This document shows positions 9,698-18,676 of a stretch of 64,000 bases of DNA, piece after piece. The stretch lies in contig CAZPAY010000003.1 of NCBI GenBank assembly GCA_964584805.1, positions 62,001 to 126,000 on the forward strand, read 5' to 3'. Within the stretch, counting starts at the first letter, position 1, and each line of letters opens with the position of its first letter. The notes beneath the pieces were generated by a model. The model was not told the origin of the DNA and made no database searches. It saw only the letters and a list, made by a program, of their open reading frames with translations. The translations under genes were made by a program, and so were the position numbers. Source of the DNA: JABHIE01 sp964584805. GTDB taxonomy: Bacteria; Planctomycetota; UBA1135.

Positions 9698-11004
9698 ACG
9701 ACTCAACTGCTGCCGCTGAAAAAGCATTCTTGGCCTGGCTTGCCGCGCGTGAAAACAATCCATCCAAAGAGACGGATTCCTTCCGTGAGGCACTCAATGC
9801 TGAGGCTTACGATGAATTCGACAAATTGGTCGCTGATTTCCAAGCCTTGCGCAAACGAGTCGGCGCGACTCAACCCAACCTAATGGCAGGCCGTGAATTG
9901 GGGCCTTTTCAACTCATCCGCAAGTTGGGCAGTGGCGCTGTCGGCATGGTTTGGGAAGCCCGCGACACAAGGCTTGGGCGCCATGTAGCACTCAAGGTTC
10001 TCTTTCCGCACCTTGCTTTGTCCGAACGCATTGTCCGACGCTTTCATCAAGAAGCCGAAGCCACAGCCAAACTTCGACACCCCAATTTGGTCACTCTTTG
10101 GTCTGCGGGCAATGACGACAGTCTTCATTATCTTGCTCAAGAATTAATCGGCAATGGGCACACTCTCGCTGATGTCATCCGTGAGCGCCAAGATTCTGCA
10201 TCATTGCCGCCGAATCATTGGCGCGAAATCGCGGCGCACATTGCGGCGATTGCTGATGGTCTTGCCCATGCCCATCATCACGGGATATTGCATCGTGACA
10301 TCAAGCCCAGCAATATTCTCTTTGACGAAAGCGGTACGGTGCGACTTGCAGACTTTGGCTTGGCAAAAGTTACCGACCAAAACCTGTCTCTGACGGATGA
10401 GGTCGTCGGCACCCCTTTTTACATGAGCCCGGAACAAAGCCGTGGCTCGAAAGATGCTTCTAAATCGGGTACTGACATTTTTTCGATTGGCTCCGTTTTA
10501 TACGAATGCCTTTGCTTACAGCGTCCATTCCAGGGTGAGCGTTTTGAGGCAATCGCCTTCGCCATCCAACAGGATCATCCGCGCAGACCATCCCAAATTT
10601 TGGAGGAATGCCCGCCTGAGCTTGAATGGATTTGTCTCAAAGCCTTGCAGAAATTACCGAGCAAACGTTACGAATCGGCTCATGCCCTCGCCCAAGATTT
10701 GCATCGTTTCTTGCGAGGTGAACCCGTGCTGGCGCCGCCGACTTCATTCCGCGGGCGAATCTGGCGGCTCATTCGCCGCACACTCTCTGACCTGGGCTTC
10801 GTGACCTTTGCACCTTTTTGGCGCCGACCCGTGCGAGCTGCGCTTTCGTCTACACCGACATTGCCCGATGCTCTGGGCCAAATTGAAAACCGAGCGGCCC
10901 TGCACAAATGGGTTGAAGACCTGCGCGATGCAGGCCTCACGAAAGAGGCCGATGTCTTACAAAAATTGCTCGTGAATTTACCCCACGAGCCACACAAACA
11001 TTAA
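9694..11004 (+). CDS. Serine/threonine protein kinase (Hanks type)
   Basis: A 436-residue protein if translation starts at TTG 9694, which overlaps the transporter stop; a start at 9193 would run through the transporter gene and is rejected. Kinase motifs are complete: glycine loop GSGAVG (79-84), ALKVL with Lys101, HRDIKPSN with Asp202, DFG with Asp220, and the activation segment GTPFYMSPEQ. The N-terminal 70 residues are helical and resemble the leader of planctomycete kinases. There is no clear membrane helix or C-terminal sensor domain. It presumably phosphorylates cytoplasmic or membrane-associated targets, perhaps its coupled transporter (inference). It converges with the ECF sigma gene, overlapping by four bases. 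Confidence 0.88.
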   Translation: MNDSTAAAEKAFLAWLAARENNPSKETDSFREALNAEAYDEFDKLVADFQALRKRVGATQPNLMAGRELGPFQLIRKLGSGAVGMVWEARDTRLGRHVALKVLFPHLALSERIVRRFHQEAEATAKLRHPNLVTLWSAGNDDSLHYLAQELIGNGHTLADVIRERQDSASLPPNHWREIAAHIAAIADGLAHAHHHGILHRDIKPSNILFDESGTVRLADFGLAKVTDQNLSLTDEVVGTPFYMSPEQSRGSKDASKSGTDIFSIGSVLYECLCLQRPFQGERFEAIAFAIQQDHPRRPSQILEECPPELEWICLKALQKLPSKRYESAHALAQDLHRFLRGEPVLAPPTSFRGRIWRLIRRTLSDLGFVTFAPFWRRPVRAALSSTPTLPDALGQIENRAALHKWVEDLRDAGLTKEADVLQKLLVNLPHEPHKH

Positions 11005-11726
11005 GCGTTGTTTCCGTCGCCCAATTCACGACGCAAACGATAAAGGCCACGATCAAAGGCACGGCGAACTTCCGCTTCTTCAAGGCCCATTGCTGTTGCT
11101 GTCTGCTTTTGAGAATCGCCTTGCATGTGATGCGTCATTACCGTGCGCTCCGGTTCGGCCAAACGCAAAATATGCAGCCACACTTTTTGCTTGTCTTCAT
11201 CATCACCCATTTGGGTAAGTTGACCATCAACCGACAGGGGAAGCAACTGCTCTGGCATTTCAACCCGTTTGTCTTCGCGACGGCAATCGCGCGTTTGCAT
11301 GCGGCCGCGGTCACTTGCCTTCCATTCCAGGCGTTGGGACATGAGTGATAAAAAACTGCCGCGTGTACGGAATTCGAGTTTGGCTATATCAGACCACACA
11401 TCTTCCATTACGGATTGCACAAGGTCTTGCGTATCTAACATCGAACGCAACCGTTGCCCCACTTTTCCCGACCCCAAGCGAAGCAGGTCCGAAAAGAAAA
11501 AGCCCAAGAACTCATCGACCAAGCCACGATCACCTTGGCCAAGCGAATGAATCACGCGCAAGGCGGCATCCGCCGGCTCTCCTAGATTACGCGACAGCTC
11601 TTGATTGAGCTGAGCGGCACCTGCAGATGTTTGGAATACCTCAGCAGAATGCGGGCCGATAAATTCCGTCGTAAAAGCAAGAGCTGCCACGAAAGAAGGG
11701 CTTGTGGAGATGTCATCCGCGGTCAT
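11001..11726 (-). CDS. ECF-type RNA polymerase sigma factor
   Basis: A 241-residue protein with region 2 (LDTQDLVQSVMEDVW, TRGSFLSLMSQRLEWKASD) and region 4 (LAEPERTVMTHHMQGDSQKQTATAMG, VRRAFDRGLYRLRREL) of the sigma-70 family, as in the large planctomycete ECF groups. The N-terminal 60 residues are an extension beyond minimal ECF factors. No anti-sigma factor is adjacent; the kinase gene overlaps its 3' end from the opposite strand, which may be a functional link but is only proximity. Its stop is three bases from the end of the upstream beta-helix gene's start side, so the two could share a transcript (beta-helix gene at 11729-13192 is read in the same direction). Confidence 0.82.
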   Translation of the reverse strand: MTADDISTSPSFVAALAFTTEFIGPHSAEVFQTSAGAAQLNQELSRNLGEPADAALRVIHSLGQGDRGLVDEFLGFFFSDLLRLGSGKVGQRLRSMLDTQDLVQSVMEDVWSDIAKLEFRTRGSFLSLMSQRLEWKASDRGRMQTRDCRREDKRVEMPEQLLPLSVDGQLTQMGDDEDKQKVWLHILRLAEPERTVMTHHMQGDSQKQTATAMGLEEAEVRRAFDRGLYRLRRELGDGNNA

Positions 11727-11728
11727 TT

Positions 11729-13192
11729 CTACAAATCATAAACGAGCCGCACTGGGATGACTTGGCTATATACGGTTAGGCCATTGGACAATAGGCCCTC
11801 GATTTGAAAGAAAGACATGCGGCCAGCCAATGCAGGCGAACTCGGCATGAGGTAATCGAAACTCCAGGAGCCGATGGAGCTTAAAGTTGTCGAAACGCCT
11901 GGGTTTGCAAAAGACAGCGGATTAACCTGCAAGCCAGGGCCTGCGGTGGTAGACCAGCCAGCGAATAAGGCAAAGGGTTGATGAGGTGGGCCGCTGACGG
12001 CCATTTGCAGATAGCCACCAATCGGCGCTCGCGAATAAGTCCCGAAGGTGAAGGCCTTATGCTCAAACGCCCCGATGTCACCTCGGCCATCTGCATCGCG
12101 AATGTTGCCATAATAATCCTCGGACAAACCGCCAACTGGAGCAACGCCCCACGCAGCAGACCTTCCGCCAAGCACCATTGTGTTGCCCACGAAATCGGCA
12201 TTGCCGAGTATGTTGCCACCTAAGCCAGCAATCGCTGCATCTTGCACTAAGTTCGATTCGAATGTGTAATTCCACGGCATCGAGGCGAAATCGCGTAAGT
12301 CACCACCATTGTCGGACAAAATGTTGCGCATCAATACGGCATGGGGGTAACTGGATGTCGCGTTTGGTCGCACAAGATTTACCGCCTCGCGCAAAGTGGA
12401 AGTTGAGATGCCGTTGCCGACCAAATTGCAACTGTTCAGCATGAGGTTTGAAGCCCCCCCGGCACTTTCGAGGTAGACTGCATGACGAGCAAAATCACGG
12501 ATTACCGTATTTTCAATGTTTAGCTCGAGTTCCGAACTTGGGTCGCTTGCCTCAGCCTGTACTCCGCACAGAATACCTTGAGTGAACATGCAACGCTGCA
12601 CATTCGCTTTTATATGCGTGCGGCCATTTGCGACGAGAGACAGCCCCGCGCCAGTTACCTTGACTTCGCACATACGCATATCGATGTTGACATAGGCATC
12701 TCCATAAACGCTGGCCTGCAGTGCCGTGTTGGCTTGGATATTTAAATCTTCTAGCACGATATGTATTTGATCCCCAACCGCACCCGAGCCAGACAAGCGA
12801 ATGAACTGTTGCGCGCCTTGCACACTTAGCCCCCGCAAGGTCAAATCGCCCGAATCCGGCATGATTTTAAAATGCGTTGGCGCGGCTGTTGGAGTGGTCA
12901 GCAAGACGCTTCCGGGGAGCATCGCTTGCACGGTTAAGGCATCGGCAGTGCCGACGATTGGCCAAGTCTCTTTGTTGTATGTACCTGGTTGACAATAAAC
13001 TAAAACTGAATTCCCAACAGAAGATCGCGAAATGGAATATGAAATCGTCTCGAAGGGATCGGCCAAGGTTCCAGCGACTGTGGCGCTGTCTTGGCCAGCG
13101 GCGGCATCGACATAAAAAACATCTTGACCAAATAAAGAGTGTGAAAACAGAAAGACTAGCAGGGTGAGGAGGATTGACCGGGGGGATGTCAT
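11729..13192 (-). CDS. Secreted parallel beta-helix protein (DUF1565-like)
   Basis: A 487-residue protein with a signal peptide (ILLTLLVFLFSHSLFGQ) followed by DVFYVDAAAGQDSATVAGTLADPFETI, the typical opening of DUF1565 right-handed beta-helix proteins. The body has repeating short strands rich in Asn, Val and Ile (LNIENTVIRDFARHAVYLES, NSCNLVGNGIS), consistent with pectate-lyase-like coils. The last 100 residues form a separate domain (APIGGYLQMAVSGPPHQPFALFAGWS) that is often found at the C-terminus of such secreted proteins. No catalytic residues can be named. It may bind or cleave polysaccharide, or be structural. Confidence 0.75.
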   Translation of the reverse strand: MTSPRSILLTLLVFLFSHSLFGQDVFYVDAAAGQDSATVAGTLADPFETISYSISRSSVGNSVLVYCQPGTYNKETWPIVGTADALTVQAMLPGSVLLTTPTAAPTHFKIMPDSGDLTLRGLSVQGAQQFIRLSGSGAVGDQIHIVLEDLNIQANTALQASVYGDAYVNIDMRMCEVKVTGAGLSLVANGRTHIKANVQRCMFTQGILCGVQAEASDPSSELELNIENTVIRDFARHAVYLESAGGASNLMLNSCNLVGNGISTSTLREAVNLVRPNATSSYPHAVLMRNILSDNGGDLRDFASMPWNYTFESNLVQDAAIAGLGGNILGNADFVGNTMVLGGRSAAWGVAPVGGLSEDYYGNIRDADGRGDIGAFEHKAFTFGTYSRAPIGGYLQMAVSGPPHQPFALFAGWSTTAGPGLQVNPLSFANPGVSTTLSSIGSWSFDYLMPSSPALAGRMSFFQIEGLLSNGLTVYSQVIPVRLVYDL

Positions 13193-13259
13193 GCTTCCAC
13201 CATACAGATTTATTGGAATCTCTGCAGTTGAGACTCAATGTCGTTTCACCTTAAACAGA

Positions 13260-14918
13260 TTACCTGTTTCGGAGAAGACGCAAAACTTCGCTTCGACTAT
13301 CAAGGGTCAACAGGAGCAGCAAATCGCCTGTTTCAGCCCAATCGAGTGCGGTCTGGGTTGCCTCGATTTCGTTGGCTGCGTGAACGATATGCTCAGCAGG
13401 GAAGCCCGAATCGATAAGCGCTTTTTCAAGGATGGCCGGTATTTCGCCGAGTTTGCGGCCGCGCAACTCACCTGGTTGCTCTTTGAGGATGATGCAATCC
13501 ATGCCACCGGCGGCGGCAGTTTGCGCGAGTTCGATGAGTGCATCATCGTTGCGGTCGCCGGCGTGGCCGAGTGTGACGAGCCGACGCTTAGCGGGCATGG
13601 CAGCAGTCATTTGCATGAGCGCGGCTAAGCCATGAGCGTTATGTGCAAAATCGACGATGACTGTGGTGCCTTTGATATCGAATCGATTCAGGCGACCAGG
13701 GTTGTCTTTGAGATTGCTTTGAAAAGTCTTGAGGCCTTGCACGATGGACTCGTTATGCAAGCCAAGCTCTTTGGCGACACAAATGGCAGCGAGGGCATTT
13801 GAAATATTATGTTGAGCCGCGCCACCAAAGGTGATGGGAATTTCGTCAACGGCGATGAGTGTTTCCGTTTCACCGTTCGCTGACCAGACCAACTCTCCCT
13901 CTTGCAAAGTTGCCGTTTGCCCGCTTTGGCCGAGATGGCTTTGGATGACCGTGGAATGATGATTTAATGAAAACCAAGTGAGGGGTTGGTCGATGAGGTG
14001 TGTGCGCTCGACTGATTTTTCATCATCGGCATTAAGCACCACATGCTTACCCGCGTGGCGGATGACAAACTTAGTGTCGGCGAGCATATCGAGGTCTTGC
14101 ACCCCCCACTCACCGAGATGGTCAGCGGCAATGTTGTTAATTAAAACGACATCCGCCTCGGCTGCGCCAAGGCCCAAACCGCGACGCAACATGCCACCGC
14201 GAGCAGTTTCGAGCAGGGCGATGTCAACATTGTTGTTGCGCAAAATCGCGCGTGCACCACCCGGGCCTGACCAATCACCACGGTCGAGAATTTCATCGCC
14301 GACCATGAGGTAATCGGTGGAACTCAACCCAGGCACCTTGCCTTGTGCGTCAACCATCGCCTTCAACAAACGCACGGTTGTGGTTTTACCGTTAGTGCCG
14401 GTAATCATGGCAATCGGGATGCGCTCGCGCGCGGCCATGTCAATCGACCCGGCTTCGGGCAACTCCTTGGCCGACCACTTGTTTGACCACCGACCCGCAC
14501 CGACCGAAACGACATCATCGCAAGCCAAAAACAGCGCGCCGGCACGGTTTGCAGAGCGTTGAATCCGCAACAACGGAGGGTTGCCCTCTTTGCGGATGGC
14601 CGCTTTAAAGTGCGGGATGGCCTCTTCGAGGCTCATTTCACCTTGCAACGCCCATTCATTGATTTCGCACGCTGTGTAAAGCGCATCCATGGGTGCGGAA
14701 AACGCGAGACTTAACCCACCCTTAAATCGGCGACTTGCAGTGGTTTCTTCTGCCCAGCCAATGCCCTCAAGCAAAGGCATCAAGCGCGCCGCCCAGGCTT
14801 GCTCTACCGCATCAGCATCGGAATCATCCAAAGCTACATCGACAACAGGACCGGCTTTCCCCCAAATGACATTGGGGCCGGTCAAGCGGCGGGAATCGCG
14901 CAACTCGAAAAGACTCAT
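13260..14918 (-). CDS. Mur ligase family protein of the cyanophycin operon (no ATP-grasp domain)
   Basis: A 552-residue protein that starts 12 bases after cphA. Residues about 1-150 resemble the N-terminal domain of cyanophycin synthetase (FSAPMDALYTACEINEWAL). Residues 165-552 are a Mur ligase: P-loop ITGTNGKTTTVR at about 171-182, ETARGGMLRRGLGL, NNIAADHLGEWGV and DFAHNAHGLAAL. The last three match the same places in CphA. The ATP-grasp domain that adds aspartate in CphA is missing. In CphA the Mur-like domain adds arginine, so this paralogue may amidate beta-aspartyl groups, but its substrate is not shown. Last gene of the operon. Confidence 0.8.
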   Translation of the reverse strand: MSLFELRDSRRLTGPNVIWGKAGPVVDVALDDSDADAVEQAWAARLMPLLEGIGWAEETTASRRFKGGLSLAFSAPMDALYTACEINEWALQGEMSLEEAIPHFKAAIRKEGNPPLLRIQRSANRAGALFLACDDVVSVGAGRWSNKWSAKELPEAGSIDMAARERIPIAMITGTNGKTTTVRLLKAMVDAQGKVPGLSSTDYLMVGDEILDRGDWSGPGGARAILRNNNVDIALLETARGGMLRRGLGLGAAEADVVLINNIAADHLGEWGVQDLDMLADTKFVIRHAGKHVVLNADDEKSVERTHLIDQPLTWFSLNHHSTVIQSHLGQSGQTATLQEGELVWSANGETETLIAVDEIPITFGGAAQHNISNALAAICVAKELGLHNESIVQGLKTFQSNLKDNPGRLNRFDIKGTTVIVDFAHNAHGLAALMQMTAAMPAKRRLVTLGHAGDRNDDALIELAQTAAAGGMDCIILKEQPGELRGRKLGEIPAILEKALIDSGFPAEHIVHAANEIEATQTALDWAETGDLLLLLTLDSRSEVLRLLRNR

Positions 14919-14930
14919 GCTGTTTTCGGG

Positions 14931-17729
14931 TTAATCGGTTTCTTCCGAAACGGCGAGACGCACTCCGCGGGAATCGCGAATCAATTCGACATTGCTGCCT
15001 AGGCCGCCGTCGGCGAAGTCGCCGAAAGAGCCAAGGTCAAGCTCGGTTGTTGGTGCAACATCCTTATTTTCTTCCACGGCATCGCCTGACTGAAAATTCT
15101 GAATTTGCTTCCAAGAGCGCGCGATTGAATCGGCAAAAATGAGGACTAAATCATCTTTGGCGCCCATTTCTAAAGCCGCTTGGACCGCGCGCTCTTCGTC
15201 TGGGATCATCTCAATGGCGTCGCCATCCACGCCTGCTGTCAACAAAGCATCGCGCAAAAGCATCGGCACCTCATCCGACTCGCGGCCGCGCAATTTGTCA
15301 TCGCGGCGGCAAATGTAATGATCGAATTGACCCGCACAAAGTGTCGCCATCTCGCGGATGTCTTGATCGCGCCGGTCACCCGGTGCGGCAATCACAACCA
15401 CGCGCTTGCCCTTTGGCTCAAGGCGTGCACTCAGCTCAACCATCGCCTGAATCGCGGCAGGGTTATGGCCGTAATCCATGATGACCTTAAAAGGATGGTC
15501 ATCGTAAATATTCATCCGCCCAGGTGCCTGGAAGAAAGTTGTGTCAAACGAGCGCAAACCATGACGGATGTCGTCCAAATCGACGCCCATCGAGAATGCA
15601 ATCGCCGCCGCGAACATCGCGTTTTGGACATTGTGCATCGCGCGGCCATCAAGTGTGGCCGGAATCGAATGCGACCACATCAGCGGGATGTGTTGACCAT
15701 GATCGTAAATCGTGAGCATATGCCCCGCGATACTGCGCTCAAGCACGATGGCGCGACCATCTGATTTGATGTGATCGCGCACAAGTGGGTGGTCCGAATT
15801 CATCGTCGCGTAGCAAATGTGCTTTGCGCGCGTGCGATCGGCCATTTTGAGGCAAAGCGTGTCGTCGGCATTGAGCACCACCGTGTCGTTGGCGACCTCG
15901 GCGACAATGCGTTTGACCTTGGCCAAATCCTCAAGTGTGTCAACGCCCTTTAGACCCAAGTGGTCGGCCGCGACATTCAACACCGCGCCCACATCACATT
16001 GACGATACCCCAAACCACGGCGCAGCAAACCGCCGCGTGCGGTCTCCATGATGCCGACCTCAACTTTCGGGTCGCGCAAAACGATGCGCGCCGAAACAGG
16101 GCCTGTCATGTCGCCCGAAACCGTGAGATGGCCGTCGATATAAACGCCATCGGTCGTCGTCAGGCCAGTAACTTTGCCCGACATTTTGAAGATGTGCGAA
16201 ACCATGCGCGCGGTCGTCGTTTTGCCGTTGGTGCCGGTGATACTCGCAATCGGAATGCGCGAAGGTGAGCCTTTAGGAAACAACATCTCCATCACAGGCT
16301 CGGCCACATTTCGCGGCGTGCCTTCGGACGGCGCGGTATGCATGCGGAAACCCGGTGCTGCGTTGACTTCGCAAATGCCACCGCCGCCAACTTTGTAAGA
16401 GACGGTGATGTCTTCGGTTAGAAAGTCGACACCGCAAACATCTAATCCAATCGCCATCGCGGCGCGCTCGGCCATCGACTTGTTGTCGGGGTGAATAATG
16501 TCGGTCACATCGACCGCAGTGCCGCCCGTCGACAAATTGCCCGTTGAGCGCAAATACACGATTTGCCCCTCATCAGGGACCGATGCGGATGTCATCCCGC
16601 GCAGCTCTAGCAGGCGATTGGCCTGGTAGTCGAGCTCAAGGCGCGTCAAAACTTTTTCGTGACCAACACCGCGGCGTGGGTCAGAGTTGACGATGTCGAG
16701 CAGTTCTTCGACCGTTGATTTTCCGTCGCCGACGACATGACCGGGCACGCGTTTCGACGCCGCCTCAAGTTTGCCGTTGATGACGAGCAGGCGGTGATCG
16801 AGCCCCTTCAAAAAGGCTTCGACGATGACGGCACGGCTATGTTTGCGCGCGTTATCAAATGCCGCGCGAATTTCATCGTCTTCGGTGAGGTTAATCGAAA
16901 CGCCGCGGCCGTGGTTTGCATTGAGCGGCTTGATGACCACAGGTAAGCCAATTCGATGCGATGCGCGCAAAGCCTCACGCTCGCTGTAAACCAAACGCTG
17001 GCGCGCGACGGGCAAACCAAGGTCGGCGAGCAGTTTGTTGGTCTCTTCTTTATCGGAAGCAATCTCGACACCAATGTGCTTGGTTTCAGATGTAATCGTT
17101 GCCTGAATACGCTGGCTGTATTTGCCATGCCCAAGTTGCACCAAACTGTATGGGTTCAAACGCAACCAAGGGATATTCCGTTTTTCCGCAGCCGCCACCA
17201 ACGACGCAGTCGAAGGCCCAAGTGCGCGGCGCTGAGCCGAGCGAATAAAACCATCACGCTCGTCGTCCCAATCAAAATCGGGATCAACCGTGCCCTCGAC
17301 TTGTAGATTTTCGGGCAGCAAATGGTGAAGCAAACGCAAGCCCAAACGCGCGGCATCGATGCCGACATCTTCGTGCTCATATTCGAAAACCACGTCATAT
17401 TGGCCGTATTCGCCGTTTCCGCGCGTTTTACCAAAAGTGACATTGAGCGCGGCCATCTGCTGCAGCTCAATCACGACATGCTCAAAAACATGGCCGAGCC
17501 AGGTGCCTTCATCCTCGGTCAAGCGGCGAATAAAACCGCCGTCGGTGCGATAACTGCAGCCGTGCTTTTGCAAACCGGGCAGCGCCGCAACGAGCGCATC
17601 GGTAAAATCATGACCAATCTTGGCGGACGGCCATTCTTCGAGCTCACCCAAATCGAGAGTGAGACGGATGACGGGAAAATTAGCGTAAAGGCTGGGCCCT
17701 ACGTAAACCTGGCGGTCTAGTATTTTCAT
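14931..17729 (-). CDS. cphA: Cyanophycin synthetase
   Basis: A 932-residue enzyme that makes multi-L-arginyl-poly-L-aspartate from ATP, Asp and Arg. Domain order: N-terminal domain (1-200, GHVFEHVVIELQQMAALNVTFG), ATP-grasp domain (about 215-475, GLPVVIKPLNANHGRGVSI; INGKLEAASKRVPGHVVGDG; EVNAAPGFRMHTAP), which adds Asp, and Mur-ligase domain (about 490-870, SITGTNGKTTTARM, ETARGGLLRRGLGY, DYGHNPAAIQAM), which adds Arg. All three key motif sets are intact, so it should be active. It is somewhat longer than typical because of an acidic C-terminal tail of about 60 residues. It is followed by a shorter Mur ligase and preceded by cyanophycinase. Confidence 0.95.
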   Translation of the reverse strand: MKILDRQVYVGPSLYANFPVIRLTLDLGELEEWPSAKIGHDFTDALVAALPGLQKHGCSYRTDGGFIRRLTEDEGTWLGHVFEHVVIELQQMAALNVTFGKTRGNGEYGQYDVVFEYEHEDVGIDAARLGLRLLHHLLPENLQVEGTVDPDFDWDDERDGFIRSAQRRALGPSTASLVAAAEKRNIPWLRLNPYSLVQLGHGKYSQRIQATITSETKHIGVEIASDKEETNKLLADLGLPVARQRLVYSEREALRASHRIGLPVVIKPLNANHGRGVSINLTEDDEIRAAFDNARKHSRAVIVEAFLKGLDHRLLVINGKLEAASKRVPGHVVGDGKSTVEELLDIVNSDPRRGVGHEKVLTRLELDYQANRLLELRGMTSASVPDEGQIVYLRSTGNLSTGGTAVDVTDIIHPDNKSMAERAAMAIGLDVCGVDFLTEDITVSYKVGGGGICEVNAAPGFRMHTAPSEGTPRNVAEPVMEMLFPKGSPSRIPIASITGTNGKTTTARMVSHIFKMSGKVTGLTTTDGVYIDGHLTVSGDMTGPVSARIVLRDPKVEVGIMETARGGLLRRGLGYRQCDVGAVLNVAADHLGLKGVDTLEDLAKVKRIVAEVANDTVVLNADDTLCLKMADRTRAKHICYATMNSDHPLVRDHIKSDGRAIVLERSIAGHMLTIYDHGQHIPLMWSHSIPATLDGRAMHNVQNAMFAAAIAFSMGVDLDDIRHGLRSFDTTFFQAPGRMNIYDDHPFKVIMDYGHNPAAIQAMVELSARLEPKGKRVVVIAAPGDRRDQDIREMATLCAGQFDHYICRRDDKLRGRESDEVPMLLRDALLTAGVDGDAIEMIPDEERAVQAALEMGAKDDLVLIFADSIARSWKQIQNFQSGDAVEENKDVAPTTELDLGSFGDFADGGLGSNVELIRDSRGVRLAVSEETD

Positions 17730-17764
17730 GATGAGAGAGTGGTGTGTGGTTTTGAGGACGAATT

Positions 17765-18610
17765 TTATTCGTCATCGGCAGGCGCAAGCTCAACTTTGAG
17801 CTCGGTGCCTTTAGGCTGCGCATTGGCTTTGCGCGTGTTGATGTCAAACGAGTGCCCATCCGTGAGCACATGCAACACAATATTTGTGATGCTCAACGGG
17901 TCGTGGCGCGATGCCGAATCCATCGATGAAAAGTTCATCTGTGATGGGTCAACAATCGTCAAGCCGCCGGTGCCGACAACTTCGAGGCGACCGTCACCTG
18001 AGATAAATGCGGCTGTATCTTCGTCGAGACCCAAACCGAGTGGGCGCGGGTTGAAGGCCAGTGCGGTCAGCAAACGACCAAGGCGATTGCGCTCGTGAAA
18101 ATGTTGATCCACGATGAAGTCATGCGTCAGCCCAAAACCAGGCGCGAGTGCGACCATGTCGGCGCGTGGGGTCGTGCCCTCAGAGCCGTAGGCAATCATG
18201 TGCTCAGACATAATCGAAGCACCGGCGGATGTGCCGGCTACATGTAGGCCTTCGTGCAAATTGCGATTGCGCAAAATATCGCTGACGGTAGTGCCGCCAA
18301 TCGTGGTGGATAGCCGCAATTGGTTTCCGCCCGTGATGAAAACGCCGTCGGCCTGCTGCAAAATGGAGAGGTAGTCGGCACGCGTGCAATCTTGCCGCGT
18401 CTCGATCGGCAGTGAATCCGCCTTGGCCACCCCCATTTCGAGAAACATCTCGACATAACGCGGGCCCGTGTCTTCCAGGCGCGATGCCGTAGGAATCACT
18501 GCGATTTTTGCCTTTTCGGCGCCGCAAAGCTCAATAAAACGACGCAAAATCGCGCGGTTGCGGATTTTTTCCTCCGCACCGCCAATAGGGATGATGTAAC
18601 CGTGACTCAT
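17765..18610 (-). CDS. cphB: Cyanophycinase (peptidase family S51)
   Basis: A 281-residue cytoplasmic serine peptidase that cuts cyanophycin to beta-Asp-Arg dipeptides. The nucleophile elbow GTSAGASIM (Ser at about 126) is seen, as are GGAEEKIRNRAIL near the N-terminus, FITGGNQLRL, QHFHERNRLGRL and GLGLDEDTAAFISGDG, all in the order found in CphB. No signal peptide is visible, so it acts on intracellular granules. Length matches the intracellular form. It lies between cphA and the dipeptidase gene in one leftward operon, with 35 bases to cphA. Confidence 0.93.
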   Translation of the reverse strand: MSHGYIIPIGGAEEKIRNRAILRRFIELCGAEKAKIAVIPTASRLEDTGPRYVEMFLEMGVAKADSLPIETRQDCTRADYLSILQQADGVFITGGNQLRLSTTIGGTTVSDILRNRNLHEGLHVAGTSAGASIMSEHMIAYGSEGTTPRADMVALAPGFGLTHDFIVDQHFHERNRLGRLLTALAFNPRPLGLGLDEDTAAFISGDGRLEVVGTGGLTIVDPSQMNFSSMDSASRHDPLSITNIVLHVLTDGHSFDINTRKANAQPKGTELKVELAPADDE

Positions 18611-18676
18611 GATGCAATTTGCCGCGCGATTTGAACGGGGGTTCAGGTCGCGTAAGCCCAGAATCTTACCATAGGT

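Noticed and set aside
15180..15764. Long open frame antisense to cphA
   Set aside because: It is a frame shadow of the well-supported cphA gene; no recognisable domain is present.
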